DNA of 8,958 nucleotides from an uncultured bacterium (GCA_937995995.1 CALKIP010000101.1:1-8958); one strand, 5' to 3'; counted from the stretch's first letter, positions 1 to 6,518 are shown. Translations and numbers: made by a program. The notes: generated by a model not told the origin, from the letters alone.

Positions 1-1
1 G

Positions 2-817
2 CTGAGGGTCATCTCCCCGTCGGCCCGCGTGGTCTACCGGGCGCTGAGGCGAGGCTCGAGCACCAACCTCCGTGTCCGTGACGACGGCACCTTCTTCGGT
101 GGCGGTGGGCTGCTCAGCCGAGGCGGGCGAGTCACGATCTCTGGTTCCGGCCGCGGACTGGAGGCCCACGCAGATCTTCGAGTCCTGGTGCCGGAAGGGC
201 AGACGATCGCGGTCTATCTCGGCGCCGGCCGTACCGCGGTGCGCAACGTCGACGGCCGGGTGGTGATCGACACCGGCAGCGGGTCGATCGATGTCCTGGG
301 CATGCGTGGATCGCTGGCGCTCGACACCGGCTCGGGGCACGTCAGCGTGCGCGACGTCGAAGGCGACGTCGACATCGACACCGGTTCGGGCCGCGTGGAG
401 GTGCACGGCGTCCGCGGGTACAGACTCGCCATCGACACCGGCTCCGGTCGTGTTGCAGGTGACGATGTCTTCGTCGAGGAGTTGAACGTCGACACCGGCT
501 CGGGCTCGATCGATCTGGACCAGGTGGCCACCCAGCGCGCAAGCCTGGAAACCGGCAGCGGCTCCGTCCAGCTCGGTCTCGTCTCGGATGTCCGGGACCT
601 GGAGATCGATACCGGCTCGGGCCGTGTCTCGCTTTCCGTGCCGGCCTCGCTCAACGCGCAACTGGAGCTGGACACCGGGAGCGGCGGTATCAACGTGGAC
701 CTGCCGCTCCGGGTGATTCGCAGCGAGCGCAACCACCTGCTGGCCCGTGCGGGAGAGGGCGGTGGCACGATCCGGATCGACACGGGCTCGGGTGGGATTC
801 GGGTGCGGGGGAGTTAA
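2..817 (+). CDS. DUF4097-like repeat protein, 5' end missing
   Basis: The frame is open to the left edge, so the true start lies outside the window; the GTG at 29 is merely the first possible start codon inside it. The visible part is about 271 residues and ends at TAA 815-817. It contains nine D/E-T-G-S-G motifs, mostly 18-21 residues apart, each followed by a short alternating hydrophobic segment such as SIDV, RVEV or GINV. This is the pattern of the DUF4097 (adhesin-like) family, whose repeats are predicted to stack as a beta-solenoid. No membrane segment or catalytic motif is visible in this part. Such proteins are usually exported or envelope-associated and often sit near sigma/anti-sigma genes, but neither can be tested because the N-terminus and upstream genes are missing. 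The next gene (PhzF-like) is convergent. The family call is fairly secure; molecular function is unknown. Confidence 0.75.
   Translation: MRVISPSARVVYRALRRGSSTNLRVRDDGTFFGGGGLLSRGGRVTISGSGRGLEAHADLRVLVPEGQTIAVYLGAGRTAVRNVDGRVVIDTGSGSIDVLGMRGSLALDTGSGHVSVRDVEGDVDIDTGSGRVEVHGVRGYRLAIDTGSGRVAGDDVFVEELNVDTGSGSIDLDQVATQRASLETGSGSVQLGLVSDVRDLEIDTGSGRVSLSVPASLNAQLELDTGSGGINVDLPLRVIRSERNHLLARAGEGGGTIRIDTGSGGIRVRGS
269..793 (+). repeat. Nine in-frame DTGSG-coding repeats
   Basis: Repeat cores of the type GACACCGGCTCGGG begin at 269, 323, 377, 434, 491, 548, 608, 671 and 779. Spacing is 54, 54, 57, 57, 57, 60, 63 and 108 nt, all multiples of three. The sixth copy encodes ETGSG and the others DTGSG. 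The last interval (36 residues) is twice the first (18 residues), so one core may have been lost there. Only the core is conserved at DNA level and the intervening sequence is divergent, which argues for an old, selected protein repeat and not recent tandem duplication. Confidence 0.85.
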
Positions 818-852
818 GAGTACCTGGCCAGCTGGAGGGTTTGAACGCTGCC

Positions 853-885
853 GCACTTTAACGGCGGCACCTGCCGCCGCCGTGC
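853..885. terminator. GC-rich stem-loop in convergent gap, possible terminator
   Basis: The 161-nt gap between the converging DUF4097-like and PhzF-like genes holds a perfect 7-bp stem, CGGCGGC (862-868) / GCCGCCG (873-879) with loop ACCT. An outer GCAC (853-856) / GTGC (882-885) pairing extends it across a small internal loop. No T-run follows on either strand, so it is not a textbook rho-independent terminator. Position between convergent genes is the main argument for a bidirectional termination role. Confidence 0.35.
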
Positions 886-948
886 TTCGCCCGGTCAGTG
901 CGCCAGTGTCGAAAATTTGGTGCGTAGGAAGCGGTCCGTGTGACGCTA

Positions 949-985
949 CGTGAAATCACGGTTCCGACGGAGCTGGAATCAGCTC
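949..985. other. Two short palindromes at the 3' end of the PhzF gene
   Basis: CGTGA-AA-TCACG (949-960) is a perfect interrupted palindrome. It is followed by GAGCTG (970-975) / CAGCTC (980-985) around a GAAT loop, which overlaps the PhzF stop codon at 979-981. They could be minus-strand 3' end structures or protein-binding sites; no T-run is present. The rest of the 818-978 gap shows nothing else recognisable. Confidence 0.3.
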
Positions 986-1770
986 AGCAGCTCCCCCCGC
1001 ATCACCGTCACCGCCTTCCCACCCAGCCTCACCCGGTCTCCGCGCACCCCGACGCGCACCGTGCCCCCACGCGCCGACGCCTGGTAGGCGATGAAATCAT
1101 CGGTGCCCAGCCGCTTCTGCCAGTACGGCCCCAGTACGCAATGCGCGGAGCCGGTGACCGGGTCTTCGGGGACGCCGACGCGTGGACCGAAGAAGCGGGA
1201 GACGAAGTCGTAGCGCTCGGAGTCCGCGCGTGCGGTCACGATGATCCCCCGTGCCGAGACGCGCTCGAGTCGTCCGAAATCAGGTTTCAGCTCCCGCACC
1301 GTGGCTTCCGATTCGAGTTCGACCAGCAGGTCGAACTGGCTGCGACCCACGTAGACCGGCTCCGCGCCGAGTGCACGGGCCAGCCCCTCGGGGACCGTCG
1401 ACTCCTCCTCGGGCTTGGCGGGAAAGTCCAACTCGATCCAGTCGCCGGCGCGCTCGGCGGTGAGCAGGCCGCTCCGTGTGTGGAAACGCGCGGTCTCCTC
1501 GGGCGCGAGGTGCCCCTCCTCCCAGAGCAGGTGCGCACTCGCCAGCGTGGCGTGGCCACAGAGCGCGACCTCCACGGTCGGCGTGAACCAGCGCAGTCGG
1601 AAGCCGTCGCCCTCGGGCAGGAGGAACGCCGTTTCCGAGAGGTTCATCTCACGGGCGATGTTCTGGAGCAAGACATCGGGCTTCGGCTCGGGAAGGAAGC
1701 AGACGGCGGCCGGATTGCCCCGAAACGGCTGGTCGGTGAAGGCGTCGATCTGCACGATCGGGAGCGACAT
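979..1770 (-). CDS. PhzF family epimerase/isomerase-like protein
   Basis: This 263-residue protein matches the PhzF fold family (PhzF, E. coli YddE) in length and in all signature segments. The N-terminal half has the QIDAFTDQPFRGNPAAV opening (residues 7-23), MNLSETAFL at 42-50 with Glu46 at the position of the catalytic glutamate, and CGHATLASAH at 71-80. The C-terminal half carries VGVPEDPVTGSAHC near 198-211. Family members catalyse isomerisation or epimerisation of small metabolites, in PhzF itself a step of phenazine synthesis. No phenazine genes are nearby, so the substrate is unknown and a phenazine role should not be assumed. The ATG at 1768-1770 is preceded on the minus strand by CGAGGA (1778-1783) with a 7-nt spacer, which supports this start. 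It is a single gene, divergent from the M28 peptidase. No signal peptide is visible; cytoplasmic location is expected. Confidence 0.9.
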   Translation of the reverse strand: MSLPIVQIDAFTDQPFRGNPAAVCFLPEPKPDVLLQNIAREMNLSETAFLLPEGDGFRLRWFTPTVEVALCGHATLASAHLLWEEGHLAPEETARFHTRSGLLTAERAGDWIELDFPAKPEEESTVPEGLARALGAEPVYVGRSQFDLLVELESEATVRELKPDFGRLERVSARGIIVTARADSERYDFVSRFFGPRVGVPEDPVTGSAHCVLGPYWQKRLGTDDFIAYQASARGGTVRVGVRGDRVRLGGKAVTVMRGELLS

Positions 1771-1818
1771 GCGGCGGTCCTCGTGTGGGACGGTGGTTCA
1801 ACTGGGCGTGCAAAGGCC

Positions 1819-1848
1819 AATCTATCCAGCCCGCGATGGTCCGGGCAA
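1819..1848 (-). promoter_or_regulatory. Predicted sigma70-like promoter of the PhzF-like gene
   Basis: Read on the minus strand, TTGCCC (1843-1848) is followed after 18 nt by TAGATT (1819-1824). The predicted transcription start near 1812 would give a leader of about 40 nt containing the CGAGGA ribosome binding site. The -35 hexamer is identical to that of the opposing promoter at 1877-1906. Confidence 0.45.
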
Positions 1849-1876
1849 CGAGCATGCGTTCCGCACCTCCCCCATC

Positions 1877-1906
1877 TTGCCCGATCTGTCTGCCGCGCAC
1901 TAAGTT
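1877..1906 (+). promoter_or_regulatory. Predicted sigma70-like promoter of the M28 peptidase gene
   Basis: TTGCCC (1877-1882) is followed after 18 nt by TAAGTT (1901-1906). Transcription would start near 1913, about 35 nt before the ATG at 1948. The region just before that ATG lacks a clear purine-rich ribosome binding site. The two divergent -35 elements are 28 nt apart (1849-1876), leaving room for one shared regulator site. Confidence 0.45.
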
Positions 1907-1947
1907 CGCGCAGTTTCCCGCACTCTCCCGCAACCCGTGATGCCCCG

Positions 1948-4124
1948 ATGATCGAACGCCTCTCCCCGCACCGTTCGCGCATCCGCGCCGTCGTGATTTC
2001 CAGCCTGGCCGCCGCGGCCGCCCTGGTCGTGATTCCCGCGCCCGCACATGCGCAGGAGGCCGTAGTCACCGGCTTCTCGCCCGAGGCGGCCACGCGGCAG
2101 CGCTCTCTCGAGTGGCGCGTCATCGAGACGATCCGCCCTGCGGCGCTGGACTCGATGAGCTACGCACTGACCCGCGAGCCGCACGTGGCCGGCTCGGAGG
2201 CCCAACTCCGAAACGCCGAGTGGGTGACCGAGCGCACGACGTCGTGGGGTCTCGAGAGCGAGATCAAGACGTACCACGTCTTCCTGCCGTGGCCCACGGA
2301 GGTCGAGCTTGCGATGACGGCGCCCGAGGAGCGTCGCTTCGAGCTGCGCGAGGCCGTGCTCGAGGATGATCCGACGAGTGCGCTCCCGCAGTTCCCGTGG
2401 GTGAACGGCTATTCGGGCACGGGCGACGTCGAGGCCGAAGTCGTCTACGTCAACTATGGGCTGCACGAGGATTACGCGGTGCTCGACTCGCTCGGCGTGA
2501 GCGTGGAGGGCAAGATCGTGATCGCGCGTTTCGGCCGTTCGTACCGTGGGATCAAGTCGCGGCTGGCCGAGGAGCACGGCGCGGTCGGGATCCTGATCTA
2601 CAGCGATCCGATGGACGACGGCTGGTTCCGCGGCGACGTCTACCCCGAGGGCCCGTGGCGCCACCCGACCTCGGTCCAGAGGGGCAGCGTGATGAACGGC
2701 TCGGGCGATCCGACGACGCCGGGGTGGGCGAGCGTCGAGGGCGCGCGGCGCGTCGAGCCGGGGAGCGAGGGCGGCTTCGACCTGCCCGGAATCCCCGTGA
2801 TACCGATCTCCGCGGCCACCGCCGAGCCGATCCTTCGCGCATTGCGCGGCGTGGAGCTGCCGGACCAGAGCTGGCAGGGCGCGCTGCCGTTCCGCTACCA
2901 CGTGGGACCGGGCGGGACGCGGGTCCGGATGAAGGTGGCCGACGACCGGGAGACGAACGGCTTCAAGGAGATCTGGAACACGGTGGCTTGGGTGCCGGGC
3001 GCGGAGCGGCCGGACGAGTGGATCATCGTCGGCGCGCACCGCGACGCGTGGAACGCCGGCGCTTCGGACAACGTGAGCGGGACCGCGGCGGTGCTCGCTG
3101 CGGCACGCACCGTGGCCGCGCTGGCACGCGCCGGGCAGCCGCCGCGGCGCACGATCGCCTTCGCCACCTGGGACGCCGAGGAGTGGGGGCTGATCGGTTC
3201 GGTCGAGTGGGTCGAGGAACTCGCCGAGGAGCTGGGCGCCAAGGCCGTCGCCTACCTGAACCAGGACGGCGTGGCCGGTGGTCCGCACTTCGGCGCGAGT
3301 GCCGCACCATCGCTCAAGTCGCTGATCCGCGACGTCGCGCGCGTGGTCCCCGATCCCGCCGGCGGCACGGTCTACGACCGCTGGCGCGCGCGCATGATTC
3401 CGGAAGACACCGCCGAAGTGCCGCTCGGCAACCTCGGCGGTGGAAGCGACTTCGCACCGTTCTACAACCACCTCGGGATCCCGAGTGCCGGCTGGGGCTT
3501 CGGCGGCAACGGCACCCAGTACCACGGCGCGTACGATACCTACGCGTGGATGGCGGCGCACGCCGATCCCGGCTTCCGCTACCACGCCACGACCGCCGAG
3601 ATCACGGCCATCACGGCGCTGCGCCTGGCCAACGCCGAGCGGCTCCCCTCCCACTACGTAGCGCCGGCCCAGGAACTCCGCGGGGCCCGGCCGACCCTCG
3701 CGCGATCGAGGCCGGGATGCGCCGCCTCGGCGGCGCCGGCCTCGCCGCACTCGATGCCGCTTTCGCGCGCATGGCCGAGGCGGCGGAAGAATTCGCCGCC
3801 GCGCGCGACGCCGCACTCTCCACTCCCATCAAGGCCGCCGAAATCAACGGAATGACGCCCTTCGACGCCGCGAACCGGCACCTCATGCGCGTCGAGCGCT
3901 CACTCTCCCGCCCCGAAGGCCTCCTCAACCGGCCCTGGTTCCGGAACCTGATCTTCGCCGCCGACTACCGAAACGGCTACGCGACGATCGCTCTGCCGAG
4001 CATCGCCGAGGCGATCCGGGCCGGCGACGCCGACCTCGTCCGTCGTGAGGCCGAGGACCTGGCCGCCCGCGTCGACATCGCAACGGCGCAGATCAGGGCG
4101 GCGACGGCGGCGTTGGGAGGGTAG
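1948..4124 (+). CDS. Secreted M28 peptidase, glutamate carboxypeptidase II-like, frameshifted
   Basis: This is a zinc aminopeptidase/carboxypeptidase of family M28, subgroup of glutamate carboxypeptidase II (PSMA) and the transferrin receptor. Residues 1-35 form a signal peptide (arginine-containing N-terminus, alanine-rich core, AHA before Q36), so export is expected. A PA domain spans roughly 150-310. The peptidase domain carries the two-zinc set: H364 (GAHRDAW), D374 (ASDNVSG), E411 and E412 (WDAEEWG), D440 (NQDG) and H526 (QYHGAYDTY). The frame breaks near residue 578 (base 3680). The C-terminal dimerisation domain, including MTPFDAANRH and NRPWFRNLIFAADYRNGY, continues in the frame one base back and ends at TAG 4122-4124. 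Restoring one G in the GGGG run at 3682-3685 gives a full-length protein of 725 residues. As sequenced, the product would instead end at 3855 with about 55 unrelated residues. I chose ATG 1948 because the signal peptide begins there. The deletion may be a sequencing error or a real mutation. Confidence 0.88.
3679..3691 (+). other. Apparent one-base deletion in the M28 gene
   Basis: Upstream of this point the family-like reading is in the frame of 1948 (…YVAPAQELR), and downstream it is in the frame one base earlier (…GPADPRAIEAGMRR). The GGGG run (3682-3685) next to CCC is the natural slippage site. One extra G would read CGC GGG GGC CCG GCC GAC and join both halves without loss. The downstream frame keeps strong coding-type codon use right up to its stop. 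Confidence 0.75.
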
Positions 4125-4142
4125 TCGGCGCGGGAAGTGGAA

Positions 4143-4388
4143 CGGGCTTTGCCCGGATTGCTGCTATGCAGCGGGAGTGCCGGCCTTGGACCGGCGGGAG
4201 AGCTGCGCTGCAGCGGGAGGGCCGGCTAGCGCCGGCGGGAGTGCCCCTTCGGGGCGGGGCCCTTGGGATTCGCGGGGCCGGCGGCGTGCACCCGCCGCGA
4301 AGCGGCTCTCCCGCGCCCGCAGGGCGCCCTCCCGCTGCGTAGCAGACCTCCCGCCCGCAGGGGGCTCTCCCGCCGCCCACAGGGCGGC
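4143..4388. repeat. Mirror-image array of short hairpins with GGGAG/CTCCC linkers
   Basis: The 279-nt gap (4125-4403) between the M28 and site-2 protease genes is filled by small stem-loops whose stems begin and end with GC. Left-half hairpins are at 4160-4172, 4179-4195, 4202-4214, 4221-4236 and 4243-4255, each followed by GGGAG (4173, 4196, 4215, 4237) or the variant GGGGC (4256). Right-half hairpins are at 4294-4306, 4313-4327, 4335-4345, 4353-4365 and 4372-4388. They are preceded by CTCCC (4308, 4329, 4348, 4367), or by the variant CACCC at 4289. A degenerate extra unit is at 4143-4155 with linker GGATT. Unit length is 19-23 nt. Stem sequences differ between units but remain self-complementary, while linkers are conserved, so base pairing is what is preserved. 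The halves are in opposite orientation around a centre near 4275. Function is unknown; possibilities are REP-like elements, mRNA structure or a protein-binding array. Confidence 0.8.
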
Positions 4389-4399
4389 ACAACCGGAGG
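4372..4399 (+). promoter_or_regulatory. Last array hairpin next to the site-2 protease ribosome binding site
   Basis: GCCGCCC (4372-4378) / GGGCGGC (4382-4388) with loop ACA is the strongest hairpin of the array, a perfect 7-bp stem. It ends six bases before GGAGG (4395-4399), which sits four bases ahead of the ATG at 4404. GGAGG decides the start of the site-2 protease gene. The hairpin leaves the ribosome binding site free but could shape translation or mRNA 5' stability. Confidence 0.6.
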
Positions 4400-4403
4400 C
4401 AGC

Positions 4404-5525
4404 ATGCGCGATTTCCGACTCGGATCGATCCTCGGCTTCGAGATCCGGATCGACTATTCCTGGTTCATCATCTTCTTCCTGATCCTCTGGACGTTCACCT
4501 TCGCGGTCTTTCCGCTGAACTTCCCGGGGCTGTCGACCCTCGCCTACATCGCGATGGGCGTGATCGGCACGCTCCTCTTCTTCGCGTCGCTCATCGCGCA
4601 CGAGATCTCCCACTCGCTCGTCGCCCGGGCGAAGGACATCCCGGTCGAGGGGATCACGCTCTTCATCTTCGGCGGGATGTCGCGCACGCGGATGGAGGCG
4701 GAGACGGCGGGCGACGAGTTTCAGATCGCCGGCGTCGGGCCGCTCACGAGCCTGGTGCTCGGCGGGCTCTTCTGGGCAATCGCCTGGGTCTCGTTCCGGG
4801 CGGGGTGGAGCATGGCGATCATCGGCGTCGCCCAGTACCTGGCGCTGCTCAACGTGCTGCTCGCCGTCTTCAACCTGCTCCCCGGCTTCCCGCTCGATGG
4901 CGGCCGCATCTTCCGCGCGGCCGTCTGGAAGTACAGCGGCGACTACACCAAGGCGACGCGCTGGGCCTCCAACGCCGGCAAGGGGCTGGCCTACCTCCTC
5001 ATCGGCTTCGGTCTCTTCTCGGCCTTCAGCGGCAACATCGTGGGCGGGCTGTGGCTCGTCTTCATCGGCTGGTTCCTGCGCAACGCCGCCGTCGCCAGCT
5101 ATCAGCAGCACCTGCTCCAGCAGGTGCTCACGGAGGTGCGCGCGGAGGATGCCATGACGCGCGACCCCGAGACCGTGCGGCCGGAGCCCACGCGGCAGGA
5201 ACTCGGCGACGAACACTGCATGCGACGGCGCTTCGACGCCTTCCCGGTGGCACGCAACGGCCAGCCGCTCGGGCTGATCACGCTCGAGCAGGTCAGGGAG
5301 GTGCCGCGTGAGGAGTGGCCCACCCGCACCGTAGGCGACGCGATGTCGCCGGCCGAGGACGGCGTGACCGTCCGCCCCGACGAGCGCATGAGCGATGTGC
5401 TCCAGAAGATGGAGGGGGCCGGCCATGGCCGCGTGCTGGTCACGCGCGACGGGCACCTCGAGGGGATCATCACCACCGCCGACGTGATGGGGTGGGTGAA
5501 GAGGGCGCGCGAACTGGAAGGGTAG
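4404..5525 (+). CDS. Site-2 protease (M50) with two CBS domains
   Basis: This 373-residue integral membrane zinc protease matches the Rip3-type bacterial site-2 protease family. Hydrophobic segments lie near residues 16-38, 44-75, 106-132, 137-160 and 194-222. The metal-binding HEISH motif is at 66-70 inside the second segment, and the third ligand, Asp165, is in NLLPGFPLDGGR (157-168). All catalytic residues are present. Two CBS domains follow (about 246-303 and 309-365); the second has the clearer pattern (DAMSPAEDGVTVRPDE, GIITTADVM), and the first is degenerate. CBS domains commonly bind adenine nucleotides, so cleavage may respond to energy state (inference). Site-2 proteases cut membrane segments of regulatory proteins such as anti-sigma factors; no such substrate is encoded in this window. 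ATG 4404 is supported by GGAGG four bases upstream. It follows the hairpin array and precedes a Nudix gene by 49 nt, so those two may be co-transcribed. Confidence 0.92.
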   Translation: MRDFRLGSILGFEIRIDYSWFIIFFLILWTFTFAVFPLNFPGLSTLAYIAMGVIGTLLFFASLIAHEISHSLVARAKDIPVEGITLFIFGGMSRTRMEAETAGDEFQIAGVGPLTSLVLGGLFWAIAWVSFRAGWSMAIIGVAQYLALLNVLLAVFNLLPGFPLDGGRIFRAAVWKYSGDYTKATRWASNAGKGLAYLLIGFGLFSAFSGNIVGGLWLVFIGWFLRNAAVASYQQHLLQQVLTEVRAEDAMTRDPETVRPEPTRQELGDEHCMRRRFDAFPVARNGQPLGLITLEQVREVPREEWPTRTVGDAMSPAEDGVTVRPDERMSDVLQKMEGAGHGRVLVTRDGHLEGIITTADVMGWVKRARELEG

Positions 5526-5562
5526 CAGGTCCGGAGCCCTGGCCCCCGTCACCACTCCCCCT

Positions 5563-5568
5563 TACGTT
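5563..5568 (+). promoter_or_regulatory. Possible -10 element for leaderless start of Nudix gene
   Basis: TACGTT ends six bases before the ATG at 5575, and the 20 bases before that ATG contain no purine-rich ribosome binding site (mostly C and T). A TANNNT box this close to the start codon is what a leaderless transcript would show. No convincing -35 is visible upstream, so this is weak evidence. Confidence 0.25.
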
Positions 5569-5574
5569 CCATCC

Positions 5575-6393
5575 ATGTTCGTGATCCCGACCGATCGCCT
5601 CCCCGAAGGTTTCGCCGAGCGGATCGACGATCCGCCCGCCGAGCCGCCCGTCCCGCGCCCCGCCGCGACCGTCGTCCTGCTGCGCGATGCCGAGCACGGC
5701 CCCGAGATCCTGCTCATGCGACGCCATCGCTCGAGCGGCTTCGTGCCGGGCGCATTCGTCTTCCCGGGCGGCCGCGTCGACGGCGCCGACGCCGATCCGC
5801 GCCTCGTCGAGCGCGCCGACGGGCTCGGCCACCCCGCCGAACCCGCCGCCGCCTACTGGATGGCGGCCGTCCGCGAAGCGTTCGAGGAAGCGGGCGTGCT
5901 CCTTGCACGCGACGCGGCGGGCCGGCCAGTGCCGGACGCGGGGCGCGGTGCCGCGCTCGCCGAGTGGCGCGAGGCACTCCTCTCGGACCGCGCCACGCTG
6001 CACGACGTGCTCGCCGCACTCGACCTCCGGCTCGCCTTGGACGACGTCGTCGCCTGCGCGCACTGGATCACGCCGATCGTCGAGCCGCGCCGCTACGACA
6101 CGCGCTTCTTCCTGGCACGGCTGCCCGACGGCTGCGACGCGTGCATCGACGAAGGAGAGATGACCGAGGCGATCTGGCTCACGCCCGCCGAGGCGCTCGA
6201 GCGTTTTCGCGCGGGGAAGCTGCCGATGGTCTTCCCGACCGTCGCCACGATCGAGTCGCTCGCGCCGTTTGCTTCCGTCCGGGAGGCGCTGTCTGCGTTC
6301 CGCGGCCGGCCGGTCGAGCCGATCCTGCCGCGCCTGGTGCGCACCGCCGAGGGCGTCACCATCGTGGTGGACGGGGACGTGGCGCGCCCGTAG
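5575..6393 (+). CDS. Nudix hydrolase, NUDT19-like
   Basis: This 272-residue protein belongs to the NUDT19/RP2p-type Nudix group, soluble pyrophosphatases whose characterised animal members hydrolyse coenzyme A and acyl-CoA. The N-terminal strand AATVVLLRD (30-38) and ILLMRRH (45-51) lead to PGAFVFPGGRVD (58-69). The Nudix box is interrupted: about 30 residues separate the glycines of PGGRVD from REAFEEAGVLL (100-110). That insertion is typical of this group, and the metal-binding glutamates E101, E104 and E105 are present. AHWITPIVEPRRYDTRFFLA (162-181) is another hallmark. The C-terminal 60 residues are helical and unremarkable. No signal peptide is visible. It may share a transcript with the site-2 protease gene 49 nt upstream, but there is no ribosome binding site and it could have its own leaderless promoter. 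Substrate is inferred only from family; another nucleotide-linked diphosphate is possible. Confidence 0.9.
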   Translation: MFVIPTDRLPEGFAERIDDPPAEPPVPRPAATVVLLRDAEHGPEILLMRRHRSSGFVPGAFVFPGGRVDGADADPRLVERADGLGHPAEPAAAYWMAAVREAFEEAGVLLARDAAGRPVPDAGRGAALAEWREALLSDRATLHDVLAALDLRLALDDVVACAHWITPIVEPRRYDTRFFLARLPDGCDACIDEGEMTEAIWLTPAEALERFRAGKLPMVFPTVATIESLAPFASVREALSAFRGRPVEPILPRLVRTAEGVTIVVDGDVARP

Positions 6394-6417
6394 GGCGGTC
6401 CTTGCACCGGTTCGGAC

Positions 6418-6518
6418 CCGAGTCCGATACCGACTCCGATACCGAGCCCGGAACACCGGGGGACGGGCCGGTTCCGGCACCCAAAGACCGGAGTCGGAGT
6501 CGGAGTCGGTATCGGGAC
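6418..6518. repeat. Hexanucleotide repeats in inverted arrangement
   Basis: The 195-nt gap between the Nudix and ATPase genes holds six tandem CCGANN-type hexamers on the left: CCGAGT, CCGATA, CCGACT, CCGATA, CCGAGC, CCGGAA (6418-6453). Five CGG-type hexamers lie on the right: CGGAGT three times, CGGTAT, CGGGAC (6489-6518). The arms are inverted: CCGATACCGACTCCGA (6424-6439) pairs perfectly with 6500-6515 over 16 bp, and weaker pairing continues inward to about 6451/6488. The loop contains a further GCCG-GTTC-CGGC hairpin (6467-6478). In an RNA this would be one long hairpin 25 nt past the Nudix stop, so termination or mRNA 3' protection is plausible. No T-run follows. Confidence 0.75.

Noticed and set aside
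979..1770. Evidence for a phenazine biosynthesis locus
   Set aside because: Only a PhzF-family gene is present; most members of this family occur outside phenazine clusters, and no other phz-type gene is in the window.
3679..3691. Programmed -1 ribosomal frameshift in the M28 gene
   Set aside because: The GGGG CCC context read as CGC GGG GCC is not a classical slippery heptamer, and this enzyme family is not known to need recoding. A one-base deletion or sequencing error is simpler.
1900..3816. Long minus-strand open frame opposite the M28 gene
   Set aside because: An arginine-rich, low-complexity translation with no recognisable domain; it is the expected antisense shadow of a G+C-rich gene. 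The same applies to the minus-strand frames at 4164-5555, 5470-6558, 6694-7347 and 7614-8825.
940..3855. A single plus-strand open frame of 971 codons
   Set aside because: Its first 336 codons run antisense to the well-supported PhzF gene and show no family features. The signal peptide and promoter place the true start at 1948, and the last 55 codons or so are out of frame with the conserved C-terminal domain.
4143..4388. CRISPR array
   Set aside because: The constant element is only 5-7 nt, the variable parts are self-complementary and the two halves are in opposite orientation. No cas gene is present.
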